Positions 35,139 through 44,000 of a stretch of 49,577 nt of DNA are shown here, piece after piece. The notes under the pieces were generated by a model, which searched no databases, had not been told where the DNA came from, and saw only the letters and a list, made by a program, of their open reading frames with translations. The stretch comes from JBDZUZ01 sp040255445. GTDB taxonomy: Bacteria > Planctomycetota > Phycisphaerae > Phycisphaerales > UBA1924. Every line of letters starts with the position of its first letter. Positions within the stretch are counted from its first letter, which is position 1. The stretch lies in contig JBDZUZ010000011.1 in NCBI GenBank assembly GCA_040255445.1, positions 1 through 49,577 of the forward strand. The letters are read 5' to 3'. Made by a program: the position numbers and the translations under genes.

Positions 35139-35807
35139 TCACGCGGCGGCGGTTCGCGCGGCGACGGAACGGACGAGGGGGAGGTAGGCGCGGCGGTGGA
35201 AGTACAGCGCGGCGACGAGGACAGCCGAAGCGACGCCGGCGAGCAGAAGGCCGGCGCCGGGGGTGGCGATCGTGACGAACTGCCCGATGCCGCCGCGGCC
35301 CAGCGCGGTGGGAACAAAGGGCTTCACAGCGTTGGACAGCGGGGCCGCGGGGTCGAGGTTCAGCCCGAAGTGCCGCATCCATAGGTGCAGGTCCAGCAGG
35401 AACACCACCGGGAAGAAGACAACGGGCGCCACAAGCAGGACAGCCCAGCGCGTGTGGATGTACGAAGCCAGCTCGAGCATGATGATGAAGCCGATCATGA
35501 CGAAGACGCCGATCGTGCGTTCGATCTCGGCGGCCTCGTAGAGAGAACGCATCCCGATGTAGTGGTTGAGCCCATCGATCTCGGCGACATCGCCGGTGAG
35601 GGCGTTCAGGTAGGCGGTCATATGCAGACCGTCGGGGTACTGGGGCGCCTGCAACTCCATGTGCCAGTACGGGAGGAAGAGCGAGACCAGGAGCAGGATG
35701 CGGGCCACCAGAAGAAGCGCCCCGGGCGCGCCGTAGCGCAGAGAGTGTTTCGCGGCCTGCTCCGGGCGGACCCGAGGGCCCAACACCCTGTCGATGATGC
35801 GGTTCAC
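35139..35807 (-). CDS. nosB: NosB-like membrane protein of clade II nos clusters
   Basis: A 222-residue protein with about five membrane helices and the conserved periplasmic-looking segment LPYWHMELQAPQYPDGLHM, followed by GDVAEIDGLNHYIGM. It lies directly after nosZ and before nosD, the position of nosB in clade II nitrous oxide reduction clusters (for example Wolinella). Its biochemical role is not settled. GTG start with the strong Shine-Dalgarno AAGGAG (35813-35818 region), after the nosZ-nosB stem-loop. Confidence 0.75.
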   Translation of the reverse strand: MNRIIDRVLGPRVRPEQAAKHSLRYGAPGALLLVARILLLVSLFLPYWHMELQAPQYPDGLHMTAYLNALTGDVAEIDGLNHYIGMRSLYEAAEIERTIGVFVMIGFIIMLELASYIHTRWAVLLVAPVVFFPVVFLLDLHLWMRHFGLNLDPAAPLSNAVKPFVPTALGRGGIGQFVTIATPGAGLLLAGVASAVLVAALYFHRRAYLPLVRSVAARTAAA

Positions 35808-35860
35808 AGCAAGGCTCCTTCCGCCGCCGGGCGCAGCGCGAGGGCGGCTCGAACAATGCC

Positions 35861-35884
35861 GCGCCGGCGCTTCCGCGCCGGCGC
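35861..35884 (-). promoter_or_regulatory. Intercistronic stem-loop between nosZ and nosB
   Basis: Two copies of GCGCCGGCGC (itself palindromic) flank TTCC, giving a 10-bp stem with a 4-base loop seven bases after the nosZ stop. There is no T-run, so it may act as a 3' mRNA stabiliser or a partial attenuator, raising nosZ relative to the maturation genes. Confidence 0.6.
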
Positions 35885-35890
35885 AACGAT

Positions 35891-37882
35891 TCAGTCCCTG
35901 GGCTCGACCATGAGGTAGCCCATCATCTCGAGGTGGAGAGCGGAGCAGAACTCGGAGCAGTAGAAGGGGAACGTGCCCGGCGTATCCGCGACGAACTTGA
36001 CCGTAATGGTCTCGCCGGGCTCGAGCGAGGCGGTGATGTTGTACAGCGGCACCGCGAAGCCGTGCGTGGCATCAACCGCGCGCTCCGTGTTGGTGATGTG
36101 CCACCGGACCACATCGCCCTGTTTGAGGTAGATGTGCTCGGGGTTGAAGTGGCTGCGGATCGCCGTCATGTAGATGTCGACGCTGCCGTCCTCGTTGCGC
36201 TGCACGCGCTCGCCCTTGGGACGGGGCGCCATCGGCTCGATGTTCTGCACGTGCGGATCCCAGCCGACCTGCGGGTAGGTCGTCCACGGCTTGAGCTTGT
36301 CGGCCTTGACGATCTGGGCGTAGTGCGGCTCACCGACACCCATGGCCATGTCGTAGATGACCGGCATGATCGCGCCCTGCTTCTCGATGTCGAGGAGCTG
36401 CAGGTTCTGCGGCAGCAGCGGGCCCGTCGGGTAGAAGCGGTCGACCGACCACTTGTTGAGCGACACCAGGTACCGCCCATCGGGGCTCACCGTGTCGCCC
36501 TCAGCGACGGCGATGTGCCCGACGTTGTAGTGGACCGGCGTCTTCTGCACCAGCGTCCAGTCCGGCTCGGGCGTCGATGATCCGTACGAACCGCCCAGGG
36601 TCCAGCGGGCCACGGCCGAGTCCAGATAGAGCGAGGTGTAGGCGTAGCCGTCCGGGCCGAACTGCGTATGAAGCGGTCCCAGCCCGACCTCGATGCGCGC
36701 CTCGACCACGGCGTCGAAATCCAGGATCGGGACGCCGAACTCGTCTGTGCCCGAATAGCTCTTGCCGGCGATCGCCTGCTTGATCTTCGCCATCGAATAG
36801 ATCGTGACGTGCGGATCGAGTTTCCCCGAGACGACGATGAAGTCTCCCTTCGGGGCGACATCGACGCCGTGCGGGCTGCGCGGCTCGGGCGTGACGTGAA
36901 GCAGCCCCTCGGCGAGCGCGGTCTTGAGCGTGATCACCGGGAAGCCCTCGATCTGCTCGACCTTCCCGGCCTTGTAGACCTCTTCCGCTTTCTTCCAGTC
37001 GATGATGTGCAGGAAGTCGGTGGCGTTGCGGCTCGCGCCCGCCTCGAAGGGCGGTTTCTTGTCCTGGATGCCGCCGGTGGCCATCTCGGTGTTGAGCGAG
37101 TTCATGAAGAAGAAGCCGTCGCTCGCGGCCTTGCCCGCATCGGCCAGGTCCTGCCAGTACGGGGGCAGTTCGATGGCGAAGGAGCGCGACTTGTCGATCC
37201 GGCCGCGGTCGCGGTCGAACTTCCAGAGCGTGACGGAGCCTTTGTATTTCGTCTTGTACTCGGAGATGGGCGCGTACTCAGAACCCCACGGGACGGCGTA
37301 CTGCCCGCCCTCGATGACGTATTCGGTGTTCGGCGTAACGAACGCGCCGCCGTGGTCGCTCAGCGTCAGCGGGTTCTTCACGATCTGCTTGGTTTCCCAG
37401 TCGCGGAGGTCGATCACCGCGACACGCGCGTTGATCTTGTCGTTCACGAAGAGCCACTGACCGTCGTAGTCGCCCGCGGTTTCCGAGAGCGCGGGGTGGT
37501 GCGTGTCGCCCCAGAGATTGGCCTTGCCCTTGGGGAACCCCTCGGCAAGGATCTCATTGCCCACGCCGAACCCCCACCCCTGCCAGGGCTCGGGCGTGAA
37601 GACCGCGATCGATCGCAGCAGCCGCATACTCGGCAGGCCCACGACAAAGATCTGCCCGGCGTGCCCGCCCGATGCGAACATCAGGTATTCATCGTGCTGC
37701 CCGCTGGGCAGGTAGGTCTTGGCCGCGGCCATCAGATCGGCCGCCGTGAGGCCGCGCTGCTTGGCGAGGTTCTCGACATCACGCATCGTCTGGGCGCCCG
37801 CGAGCGGGGCGAGTCCGCACACGGCCACGATCGTGAGCGCGGTGCCGAGGTGGCGGGTGGGTCGTTGCTTGGTGGCTTCCAT
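35891..37882 (-). CDS. nosZ: Nitrous oxide reductase, clade II (Sec-type)
   Basis: A 663-residue periplasmic copper enzyme that reduces N2O to N2. Seen: a Sec-type signal without a twin-arginine motif (clade II), DTHHPALSET and other conserved His residues of the CuZ-binding seven-bladed propeller (LSDHGGAFVTPN, PRSPHGVDVAP, NVGHIAVAEG), and a C-terminal cupredoxin CuA domain with Cys642, Cys646, His650 and Met653 (CSEFCSALHLEMM). 70 bases after the cytochrome gene, with GAGGGA upstream of the ATG. All recognised ligand motifs are intact. Confidence 0.97.
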   Translation of the reverse strand: MEATKQRPTRHLGTALTIVAVCGLAPLAGAQTMRDVENLAKQRGLTAADLMAAAKTYLPSGQHDEYLMFASGGHAGQIFVVGLPSMRLLRSIAVFTPEPWQGWGFGVGNEILAEGFPKGKANLWGDTHHPALSETAGDYDGQWLFVNDKINARVAVIDLRDWETKQIVKNPLTLSDHGGAFVTPNTEYVIEGGQYAVPWGSEYAPISEYKTKYKGSVTLWKFDRDRGRIDKSRSFAIELPPYWQDLADAGKAASDGFFFMNSLNTEMATGGIQDKKPPFEAGASRNATDFLHIIDWKKAEEVYKAGKVEQIEGFPVITLKTALAEGLLHVTPEPRSPHGVDVAPKGDFIVVSGKLDPHVTIYSMAKIKQAIAGKSYSGTDEFGVPILDFDAVVEARIEVGLGPLHTQFGPDGYAYTSLYLDSAVARWTLGGSYGSSTPEPDWTLVQKTPVHYNVGHIAVAEGDTVSPDGRYLVSLNKWSVDRFYPTGPLLPQNLQLLDIEKQGAIMPVIYDMAMGVGEPHYAQIVKADKLKPWTTYPQVGWDPHVQNIEPMAPRPKGERVQRNEDGSVDIYMTAIRSHFNPEHIYLKQGDVVRWHITNTERAVDATHGFAVPLYNITASLEPGETITVKFVADTPGTFPFYCSEFCSALHLEMMGYLMVEPRD

Positions 37883-37952
37883 TGCTGCTTCCCTCTGATC
37901 TGCGCCGCCGCGGCCGGATCGGCCCGAGCGGCTGGTTGCGGCCGCATCGGCC

Positions 37953-38825
37953 TCAGGAGCCCATCGCCTGCTTCTGCACAGCGCGGAGGTAGTCGACGAT
38001 GGACTGGAGCTGCTCGTCGGTGACGGCGGGGTTTCCGCCCTTGGGGGGCATGTCGAGGCCGGTGGTGTTGCTCTCGTCCCAGCTGGGGCGACCGGACTTG
38101 ATGAACGCGATGAGCTCGCTGTCGCTCTTGCCCCGGACGAATCCGCTGGTGCTCAGCGGGAGACCGAGGTCTTCCATGCCCTCGGCGCCCTGCCCGTGGC
38201 AGGCCGCGCACGATGCGACGAACACATCGAAGCCCTGATGGCCCTTGAGCTCGACCGCCGCGGCCGCGACCGCGCCCCCTTGCGAGCGGAGATCCCACGG
38301 CTCCATGGAGACCGTCGCGACCCCCGGTTCCTGGATGGAGCGGAGATAGGCGACGACGTTCCCGATCCGCTCATCGCTCATGCCCTGAGCGCCCCGCGGC
38401 GGCATCAGGGCCCCGGTGGTGTTGAGCGGGTCGGCGACCGGCCGACCATCGACGATCAGGCGGAAGAGCTCTTCATCGGATTGCGCTTGCACGAAAGCGC
38501 TGTTGCGGAGCGGCTTGCCCAGGTTGCGCACGCCCTCGCCGTCGGGGCCGTGGCAGACTGCGCACGCGGCGGCGTACGCGCCCGCGCCCAGGCGTGCGGG
38601 TGTGAGAGCGGCGTCCCCCGCCATCGCTGTCGCCGTCGGCACACCCGGTTGCGGACCGGCCGCGACGATGAACACAAGCAGCGCGGGGATCGTGAGCACC
38701 AGCACCGCGAGCACACCGATGCGGCGGTAGAGGGATGAACTCAGCCCCGCCGCATCGAACGGCGCGGGGGTGGCGGCGGGGTCTGCCCCTGCGAGCGGGC
38801 GGGCTGGCGTGTCGGCGGGTCGCAT
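37953..38825 (-). CDS. Diheme c-type cytochrome of the nos operon
   Basis: A 290-residue membrane-anchored cytochrome: an N-terminal cytoplasmic stretch, one membrane helix near residues 38-58, and two cytochrome c domains with heme motifs CAVCH and CAACH, each followed by a distal Met (MPPRGAQGM, MPPKGGNP). The likely job is electron transfer to NosZ. ATG 38825 has a GGGAG upstream; the longer open frame lacks homology. First gene of the operon, downstream of a strong predicted promoter and operator. Confidence 0.9.
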   Translation of the reverse strand: MRPADTPARPLAGADPAATPAPFDAAGLSSSLYRRIGVLAVLVLTIPALLVFIVAAGPQPGVPTATAMAGDAALTPARLGAGAYAAACAVCHGPDGEGVRNLGKPLRNSAFVQAQSDEELFRLIVDGRPVADPLNTTGALMPPRGAQGMSDERIGNVVAYLRSIQEPGVATVSMEPWDLRSQGGAVAAAAVELKGHQGFDVFVASCAACHGQGAEGMEDLGLPLSTSGFVRGKSDSELIAFIKSGRPSWDESNTTGLDMPPKGGNPAVTDEQLQSIVDYLRAVQKQAMGS

Positions 38826-38869
38826 GTGGCGGTCTCCCAGTTCTATTCTGAATCCGTGGATCCACATAT

Positions 38870-38906
38870 CCACTTTGACTCTACACGCCATCGTCAAAGT
38901 GGTCAA
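38870..38906 (-). promoter_or_regulatory. Predicted nos promoter overlapped by an inverted-repeat operator
   Basis: On the minus strand TTGACC (38906-38901) and TAGAGT (38883-38878) are separated by 17 bases. A perfect 10-bp inverted repeat, CCACTTTGAC (38870-38879) and GTCAAAGTGG (38893-38902), overlaps both elements, and a further CCACTTT half-site lies at 38913-38919. This is the pattern of a repressor operator; the adjacent Rrf2 regulator is the obvious candidate. Confidence 0.65.
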
Positions 38907-38921
38907 CCCGGTCCACTTTTT

Positions 38922-39407
38922 TCAGTTCTTGCGGCCCGCATCCCCGGCCCGCTTGGCCGAGACGGTCAGCGGCAGCCGCCCCGCGGCATCACAGAGCGGC
39001 CGTACCCCGCCCCGGCCGTCGAGCAGGTCCCCCAGCGACGTCGATGCGAACGTCTGCTCCGCTCGGGCAAGCTCCTCGTCCAGCATGCGATGGAGCGAGC
39101 ACAGCCGGGTGTGGCCCTTGATCCCCAGCGGGCAACGCTCGATGCGCTGCACCTGCGAATCAGTCGCGCGAAGGACATCCATCACGCTGATCGCCGTCGG
39201 GACCTTCGCCAGGGCGAACCCGCCCCCGGCGCCGCGCTGAGCCGTCAGGATCTGGTGCTTCGAGAGCATCCGCAGGATCTTCTGCAGATACCCCAGCGGC
39301 ACGCGCGTCGCCTCGGAGATCTCGTGGGCCGAGGCCGGCGTGGCGTCCGGCCTCGCCGCAAGGAAGACGGCGGCCCGCAGCGCGTATTCGGAGGTCTGAG
39401 AGATCAT
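38922..39407 (-). CDS. Rrf2-family regulator, NsrR-like, lacking the middle cysteine
   Basis: A 161-residue winged-helix regulator (MISQTSEYALRAAVFLA, recognition helix VPLGYLQKILRML, wing QRGAGGGFALAK). Cys-rich region RCPLGIKGHTRLC: two cysteines 11 residues apart, matching the first and third ligands of NsrR, while the middle position is Lys. The cluster, if any, must therefore use other ligands, or the protein senses differently. It lies directly upstream of the nos operon, whose promoter carries an inverted repeat. ATG 39407 is the family start; TTG 39416 is possible. Confidence 0.9.
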   Translation of the reverse strand: MISQTSEYALRAAVFLAARPDATPASAHEISEATRVPLGYLQKILRMLSKHQILTAQRGAGGGFALAKVPTAISVMDVLRATDSQVQRIERCPLGIKGHTRLCSLHRMLDEELARAEQTFASTSLGDLLDGRGGVRPLCDAAGRLPLTVSAKRAGDAGRKN

Positions 39408-39474
39408 GGTTGTCAAAGGCGGATCGCCGCCGGAGGTAATGGATGCGACTGTACACTATCCGGCGGTCATGCCC

Positions 39475-39544
39475 CCAGGTCAAGGCCCCCAAGTCAAGGC
39501 CCCCAGCTCAAGGCCCCGTGGTCGAGGCGCCGTGGTCAAGGCCC
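39475..39544. repeat. 14-bp tandem repeat, 5 copies
   Basis: Five contiguous 14-base units related to CCAGGTCAAGGCCC (39475, 39489, 39503, 39517 and 39531). The first three are nearly identical; the fourth and fifth start CGTGGTC. It sits in a 377-base region without genes between the divergent Rrf2 and M50 protease genes, about 70 bases upstream of the Rrf2 start. The rest of that region holds no recognisable feature. Confidence 0.8.
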
Positions 39545-39784
39545 CGCGAGCGATCCCGCATGTATCCTGTTCCCCCGCAAGGCCGCCGTGACACGAGGTC
39601 GCCTCCGACTGGCCGGCTTCCGCGAGATCATTTGCGTCGAGCACACCAGTGGCGGCTGACCCCGACGACACCGACGCATGGACGGATCATCATCGCCGCG
39701 TACCCGCCGCACACGCCGACCCGAGCGGCGTAGAAATGGCAGGCGCGGGCCGGACGCAATGGGCGCCCCGCGACGGAGGCGACC

Positions 39785-40915
39785 GTGCTGGGAAGACGTA
39801 TCCCGCTCTTCAAAGTGCTGGGCATCCAGATCAACATCGATCTGAGCTGGTTCCTCATCGCGATCCTGATCACCTGGTCGCTCGCCGACGGCCTCTTCCC
39901 CTCGCTCTTCGAGGGCCTGAGCGCTGCGGTCTACTGGGTCATGGGCGCGGCGGGAGCGATCGGCCTGTTCGTCTCCATCGTGCTGCACGAACTCGGACAC
40001 GCGGTGGTGGCGCGGCGGCAAGGCATCCCGATGCGCGGCATCACGCTCTTCATCTTCGGCGGTGTCGCCGAGATGGGCGATGAGCCGCCCAGCGCAAAGG
40101 CGGAGTTTCTTGTCGCGATCGCAGGACCCATCGTGAGCGTCGCGCTGGCCGGCGTGATGTTCGCCGCGTTCCTCGCGGCCAACGCCGCGGGCGCATCGGA
40201 TCCGGTCCGCGGCGTTCTGGGCTACCTCGGCTGGATCAACGCGATCCTCGTCGCGTTCAACATGATCCCCGCGTTCCCGCTCGATGGCGGGCGCGTGCTC
40301 CGCGCCATCCTCTGGCACACCCGCGGCGATCTCAGGTGGGCAACGCGTGTGACATCTACGATCGGCGGGATCTTTGGCCTCGCCCTGATCGCGGTCGGTA
40401 TCGTCACCGCGCTGGCCGGAAACATCATCGGCGGGATCTGGTGGGTCGTGCTCGGGCTCTTCCTGCGGAGCGCTGCGGGCATGTCCTACCAGCAGTTGCT
40501 CCTCCGTCGGGCCCTCGAGGGCGAGCCCGTCAGCCGGTTCATGCGGGCCAACCCGGTCACGGTTCCGCCGGATCTCACCCTTGAGCGGCTCGTCCGCGAG
40601 GTCGCCTACACGCACCATCACAAGATGTACCCGGTCGTCGAGGGCGGCCGCCTCCTCGGATGCATCACGATCAACGACATCAAGCAGATCCCACGCGATC
40701 GGTGGGAGACCTCCACCGTCGGCGATGCCCTCACCGCCTGCACCGGCGACAACACCGTCTCCCCCGGCGAGGACGCGATGATGGCCCTGAGCAGGCTGCG
40801 GCGGACCGGGGCCTCGCGGCTGATGGTCGTCGAAAACGGCTCGCTCGCCGGAATCCTCTCCCTCAAGGACCTGATGGCGTTCCTCGCGATGAAGGTCGAC
40901 CTCGAGGGGGGCTGA
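39785..40915 (+). CDS. Site-2 protease-like M50 metalloprotease with CBS domains
   Basis: A 376-residue intramembrane zinc protease. Seen: the HExxH motif VLHELGHAVVA in a membrane helix near residue 68, the second zinc-ligand motif NMIPAFPLDGGRVLRA near 160, about six helices, and two CBS domains from residue 250 on (VSRFMRANPVTVPPDLTL; VGDALTACTGDNTVS) that may bind adenosine nucleotides. It belongs to the SpoIVFB-like group. GTG start with GGAGG five bases upstream. The substrate (often an anti-sigma factor) is unknown. Confidence 0.93.
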   Translation: MLGRRIPLFKVLGIQINIDLSWFLIAILITWSLADGLFPSLFEGLSAAVYWVMGAAGAIGLFVSIVLHELGHAVVARRQGIPMRGITLFIFGGVAEMGDEPPSAKAEFLVAIAGPIVSVALAGVMFAAFLAANAAGASDPVRGVLGYLGWINAILVAFNMIPAFPLDGGRVLRAILWHTRGDLRWATRVTSTIGGIFGLALIAVGIVTALAGNIIGGIWWVVLGLFLRSAAGMSYQQLLLRRALEGEPVSRFMRANPVTVPPDLTLERLVREVAYTHHHKMYPVVEGGRLLGCITINDIKQIPRDRWETSTVGDALTACTGDNTVSPGEDAMMALSRLRRTGASRLMVVENGSLAGILSLKDLMAFLAMKVDLEGG

Positions 40916-40947
40916 TCGCGATCCGCCACGCCCGGTGACCCCACTCG

Positions 40948-40976
40948 TTCGCACACGCGCGGGCTTTCGGTACACT
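40948..40976 (+). promoter_or_regulatory. Predicted promoter of the tricorn-like protease gene
   Basis: TTCGCA (40948-40953) and TACACT (40971-40976) are separated by 17 bases, giving a leader of about 100 bases. A 9-bp stem-loop (CCCCGCGGC/GCCGCGGGG, 41000-41020) lies in that leader. Confidence 0.5.
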
Positions 40977-41082
40977 GCGGTCCCGTTCGGTCTCCGTCCC
41001 CCCGCGGCCTCGCCGCGGGGCATTCCGCTCAGTCAGTTGCCGGGCGTCCGGTCCGGCCTTTCCTACTCAAGCGAGGTTGTTG

Positions 41083-44000
41083 ATGGCACGCGTACTCGAA
41101 CTGACGTCGCTGCTGGTGGTCTCGAACCTGCTCGCCGCGGGCTGCTCGGCGCAGCCGGCGTCGGGCATTCATACGACCAGGTCTCTGTCCCCCGCGGCGG
41201 TCGCGGCCGCGGCCGGCCAGACCGGGCCCGCCGACCATTCCGTCGGCCTCATCCAGTACCCCACCCTCAGCCCCTCGGGCGACCGCATCGTCTTCTCCTG
41301 GCTCGATGATCTCTGGATCGTCCCCGCCGAGGGCGGCGTCGCCGCACGCCTGACCAACCACCCCGCGCCCGAGCGGCGCTCGGTCTTCTCGCCCGATGGC
41401 TCGCTGCTCGCCTTCGAGTCGGGCCGCGACGGCGGCCGCAACATCTACACGATGCCGCTCTCCAAGGGCCCCGACGGCGCCACGCTCGCCGGCGAGACCC
41501 GCCGCGTTCATGTGATGGACCGCTCGCAGACGCTCTCGGACATCACGCCCGATGGCAAGTATTTGCTGATCAATTCGAGCCACGAGCCCGCGGTCTACCG
41601 CGGCCTCAAGATGTACAAGCTGCCCATCGAGGGCGGCCCGCTCGAGCGGCTCACCGATGCGCACGGCTACATGCCGCGGATCTCGAGTGACGGCGACCAG
41701 ATCGTCTTCGCCTACCGCCGCTACGACTACAACCGCCCCAAGTACCGCGGCAGCGGCACCTCCGACCTCTGGTCCATGTCCGTCCCCGGCGGTGAGTTCA
41801 CGCAACTGACGAGCGCTGCCGGCGACGACGCAGACGGCTTCCCCCTCGCCGACGGCTCGGTGATCTTCGTCTCGTCCCGCGGCGGCCAGAACAACATCTG
41901 GCGTCTGCCCGCCGGCGGCAAGGACGGCGATGCCGTCCGCATCACCGACTTCAAGCCCGGCGGCGAGCCGACCATCGGCCACGGCGTGCGCGATCTCACC
42001 GTCACGCCCGATGGCAAAATGGCCGCGTTCGTTGTGTGGGACACGCTGTACACGCTGGACCTGACCAGGAGCGGCGCGCAGCCTAAGGCAGTCACGGTGC
42101 TCGCCACATCCGGCGCCGACGAGAACGACTGGAACCGCACGAACCTCTCACGCGAGGTGTCCGAGGCGGCGCTCAGCCCCGATGGCAAGACCATCGCGAT
42201 GGTCGCCCGCGGCGAGATCTTCCTCCGCTCCACCAGCGAGGGCCGACCGACCCGCCGCGTCACCAGCACGATCGGCCGCGAGCGCGATCTCGCATGGTCA
42301 CCCGACAACACCAAGCTGTACTTCGTTTCGGATGACACCGGTGTGCCGCGGCTGTATGTCGCGACCGTCGAGCTCTCGCGCGAAGACCTGCAGCCCCGCA
42401 AAGAAGGCGAGCCCACCGGCCAGGCCCCGGTGATCGAGGATGCTCCGGTGCCACCCGCGCCCGAGCCGGGCGTGGCGCCCGATCCCACCGGCGGCGATCC
42501 CGCGGGCGCCCCCGCCGCGGATCCCAACGCCGAGCCCAAGCCGGAACCCAAGCCCGATCCCAACGCTGACCCCGCCGGCTCCGATCCCGCGCCGACCGAG
42601 CCGCCCGCCGCCGACAAGAAGGAAGGCGACGACGCCGAGAAGGCCGAGAAGAAGGACGACAAGAAGAAGGAAGAGCCCGACATCGGCAAGCGCTGGGCCG
42701 ACTCGCTCCGCTTCAAGATCGAGCCGGTGAACACCGGGATGGAAAGCGACGACCAGGATGTCCGCAACGGCATCTTCGGGATCGAGATCTCCAATCCGAT
42801 CCCATCGCCCGACGGCGAGAAGCTCCTCTTCACCCGCGGCCGCGGCGACCTGGTCATGCACACCATCGCCACCGGCGAGAACCGTGTGCTCTTCGAGAGC
42901 TGGGACGAAGCCGATGTCCAGTGGGCCAGCGACAACCGCCACATCGTGTACGCGGTCGCGGACCTCGACTTCCAGAGCGACATCTACATCCTCGACACCG
43001 GCGATGCCGACGCCAAGCCCGTCAACGTCACCCGCCACCCCGACCTCGACGACTCGCCTCGCCTCAGCCACGACGGCAAGGTCCTCTACTTCCGCTCCGA
43101 GCGCTCCGGCCAGAACTTCGATTTCGACATCTGGTACGTCTTCCTCGACAAATCGCTCGAAGCGATGACCGACTACGAGCTCGAGGAGTACTTCAAGAAC
43201 GCGGCGGATGAGGCCAAGAAGCTCAAGCCAATCAAGCCCAAGGCCGCCAAAGCCGACGAGAAGAAGTCCGACGATGCCGAGGCAAAGGCGGACGATGACG
43301 AGAAGGCCGGCGCCGACAAGAAGGCGGACAAGAAGCCCGAACCGTTCAAGTTCGACACCGACGATGCGTACCTCCGCGTCCGCCGGATGACCAGCACCAA
43401 CGGTTCCGAATCGGGCCTGATGATCACGCCCGCCGGCGACCGCGTGATGTTCAACAGCGCCGACGGCGACCGCGCTTATGTCTCGGTCTCCCGCAAGGGC
43501 GACGACCGCAAGACCATTCAGGCAGGCGGCGCATCGCCGCACGGCGTCTCCGTCTCCGGCGACAAGATCACCTACACCGCCCGCGGCACGGCCTACACCG
43601 CCAGCCCCGCCACCGGCAAGAGCGATGCGATGGGCATCGACGCCCCCGTCGTCATCGACGTCAGCGCCGAGCAGCGGCAGAAGTTCGTCGAGGCCGCCCG
43701 CATCATCGGCAACGTCTTCTACCACAAGAACGTCAAGGGCTTGAACTGGAAGGCGATCACCGACCGCTACGCGCAGCTCGCCGAGCAGACCCGCACGCCC
43801 GACGAGTTCGAGCGCGTCGTCCAGATGCTCTTCGGCGAACTCGATGGTTCGCACACCGGCGTGAACGCCGCGGGCGGCTTCTCCACCGCGGGGCTCTCGA
43901 CCGGGTACCTGGGCATCGAAACCAAGCCCGCCGACAACGGCGTCGAGATCGTCTCGATCATCCCCAACTCCCCCGCCGCGCTCCCGATCGGCGGAGCCAA

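Noticed and set aside
39475..39544. The 14-bp tandem repeat as a CRISPR array or coding region
   Set aside because: There are no spacers, and the open frame across it has no homology or ribosome binding site.
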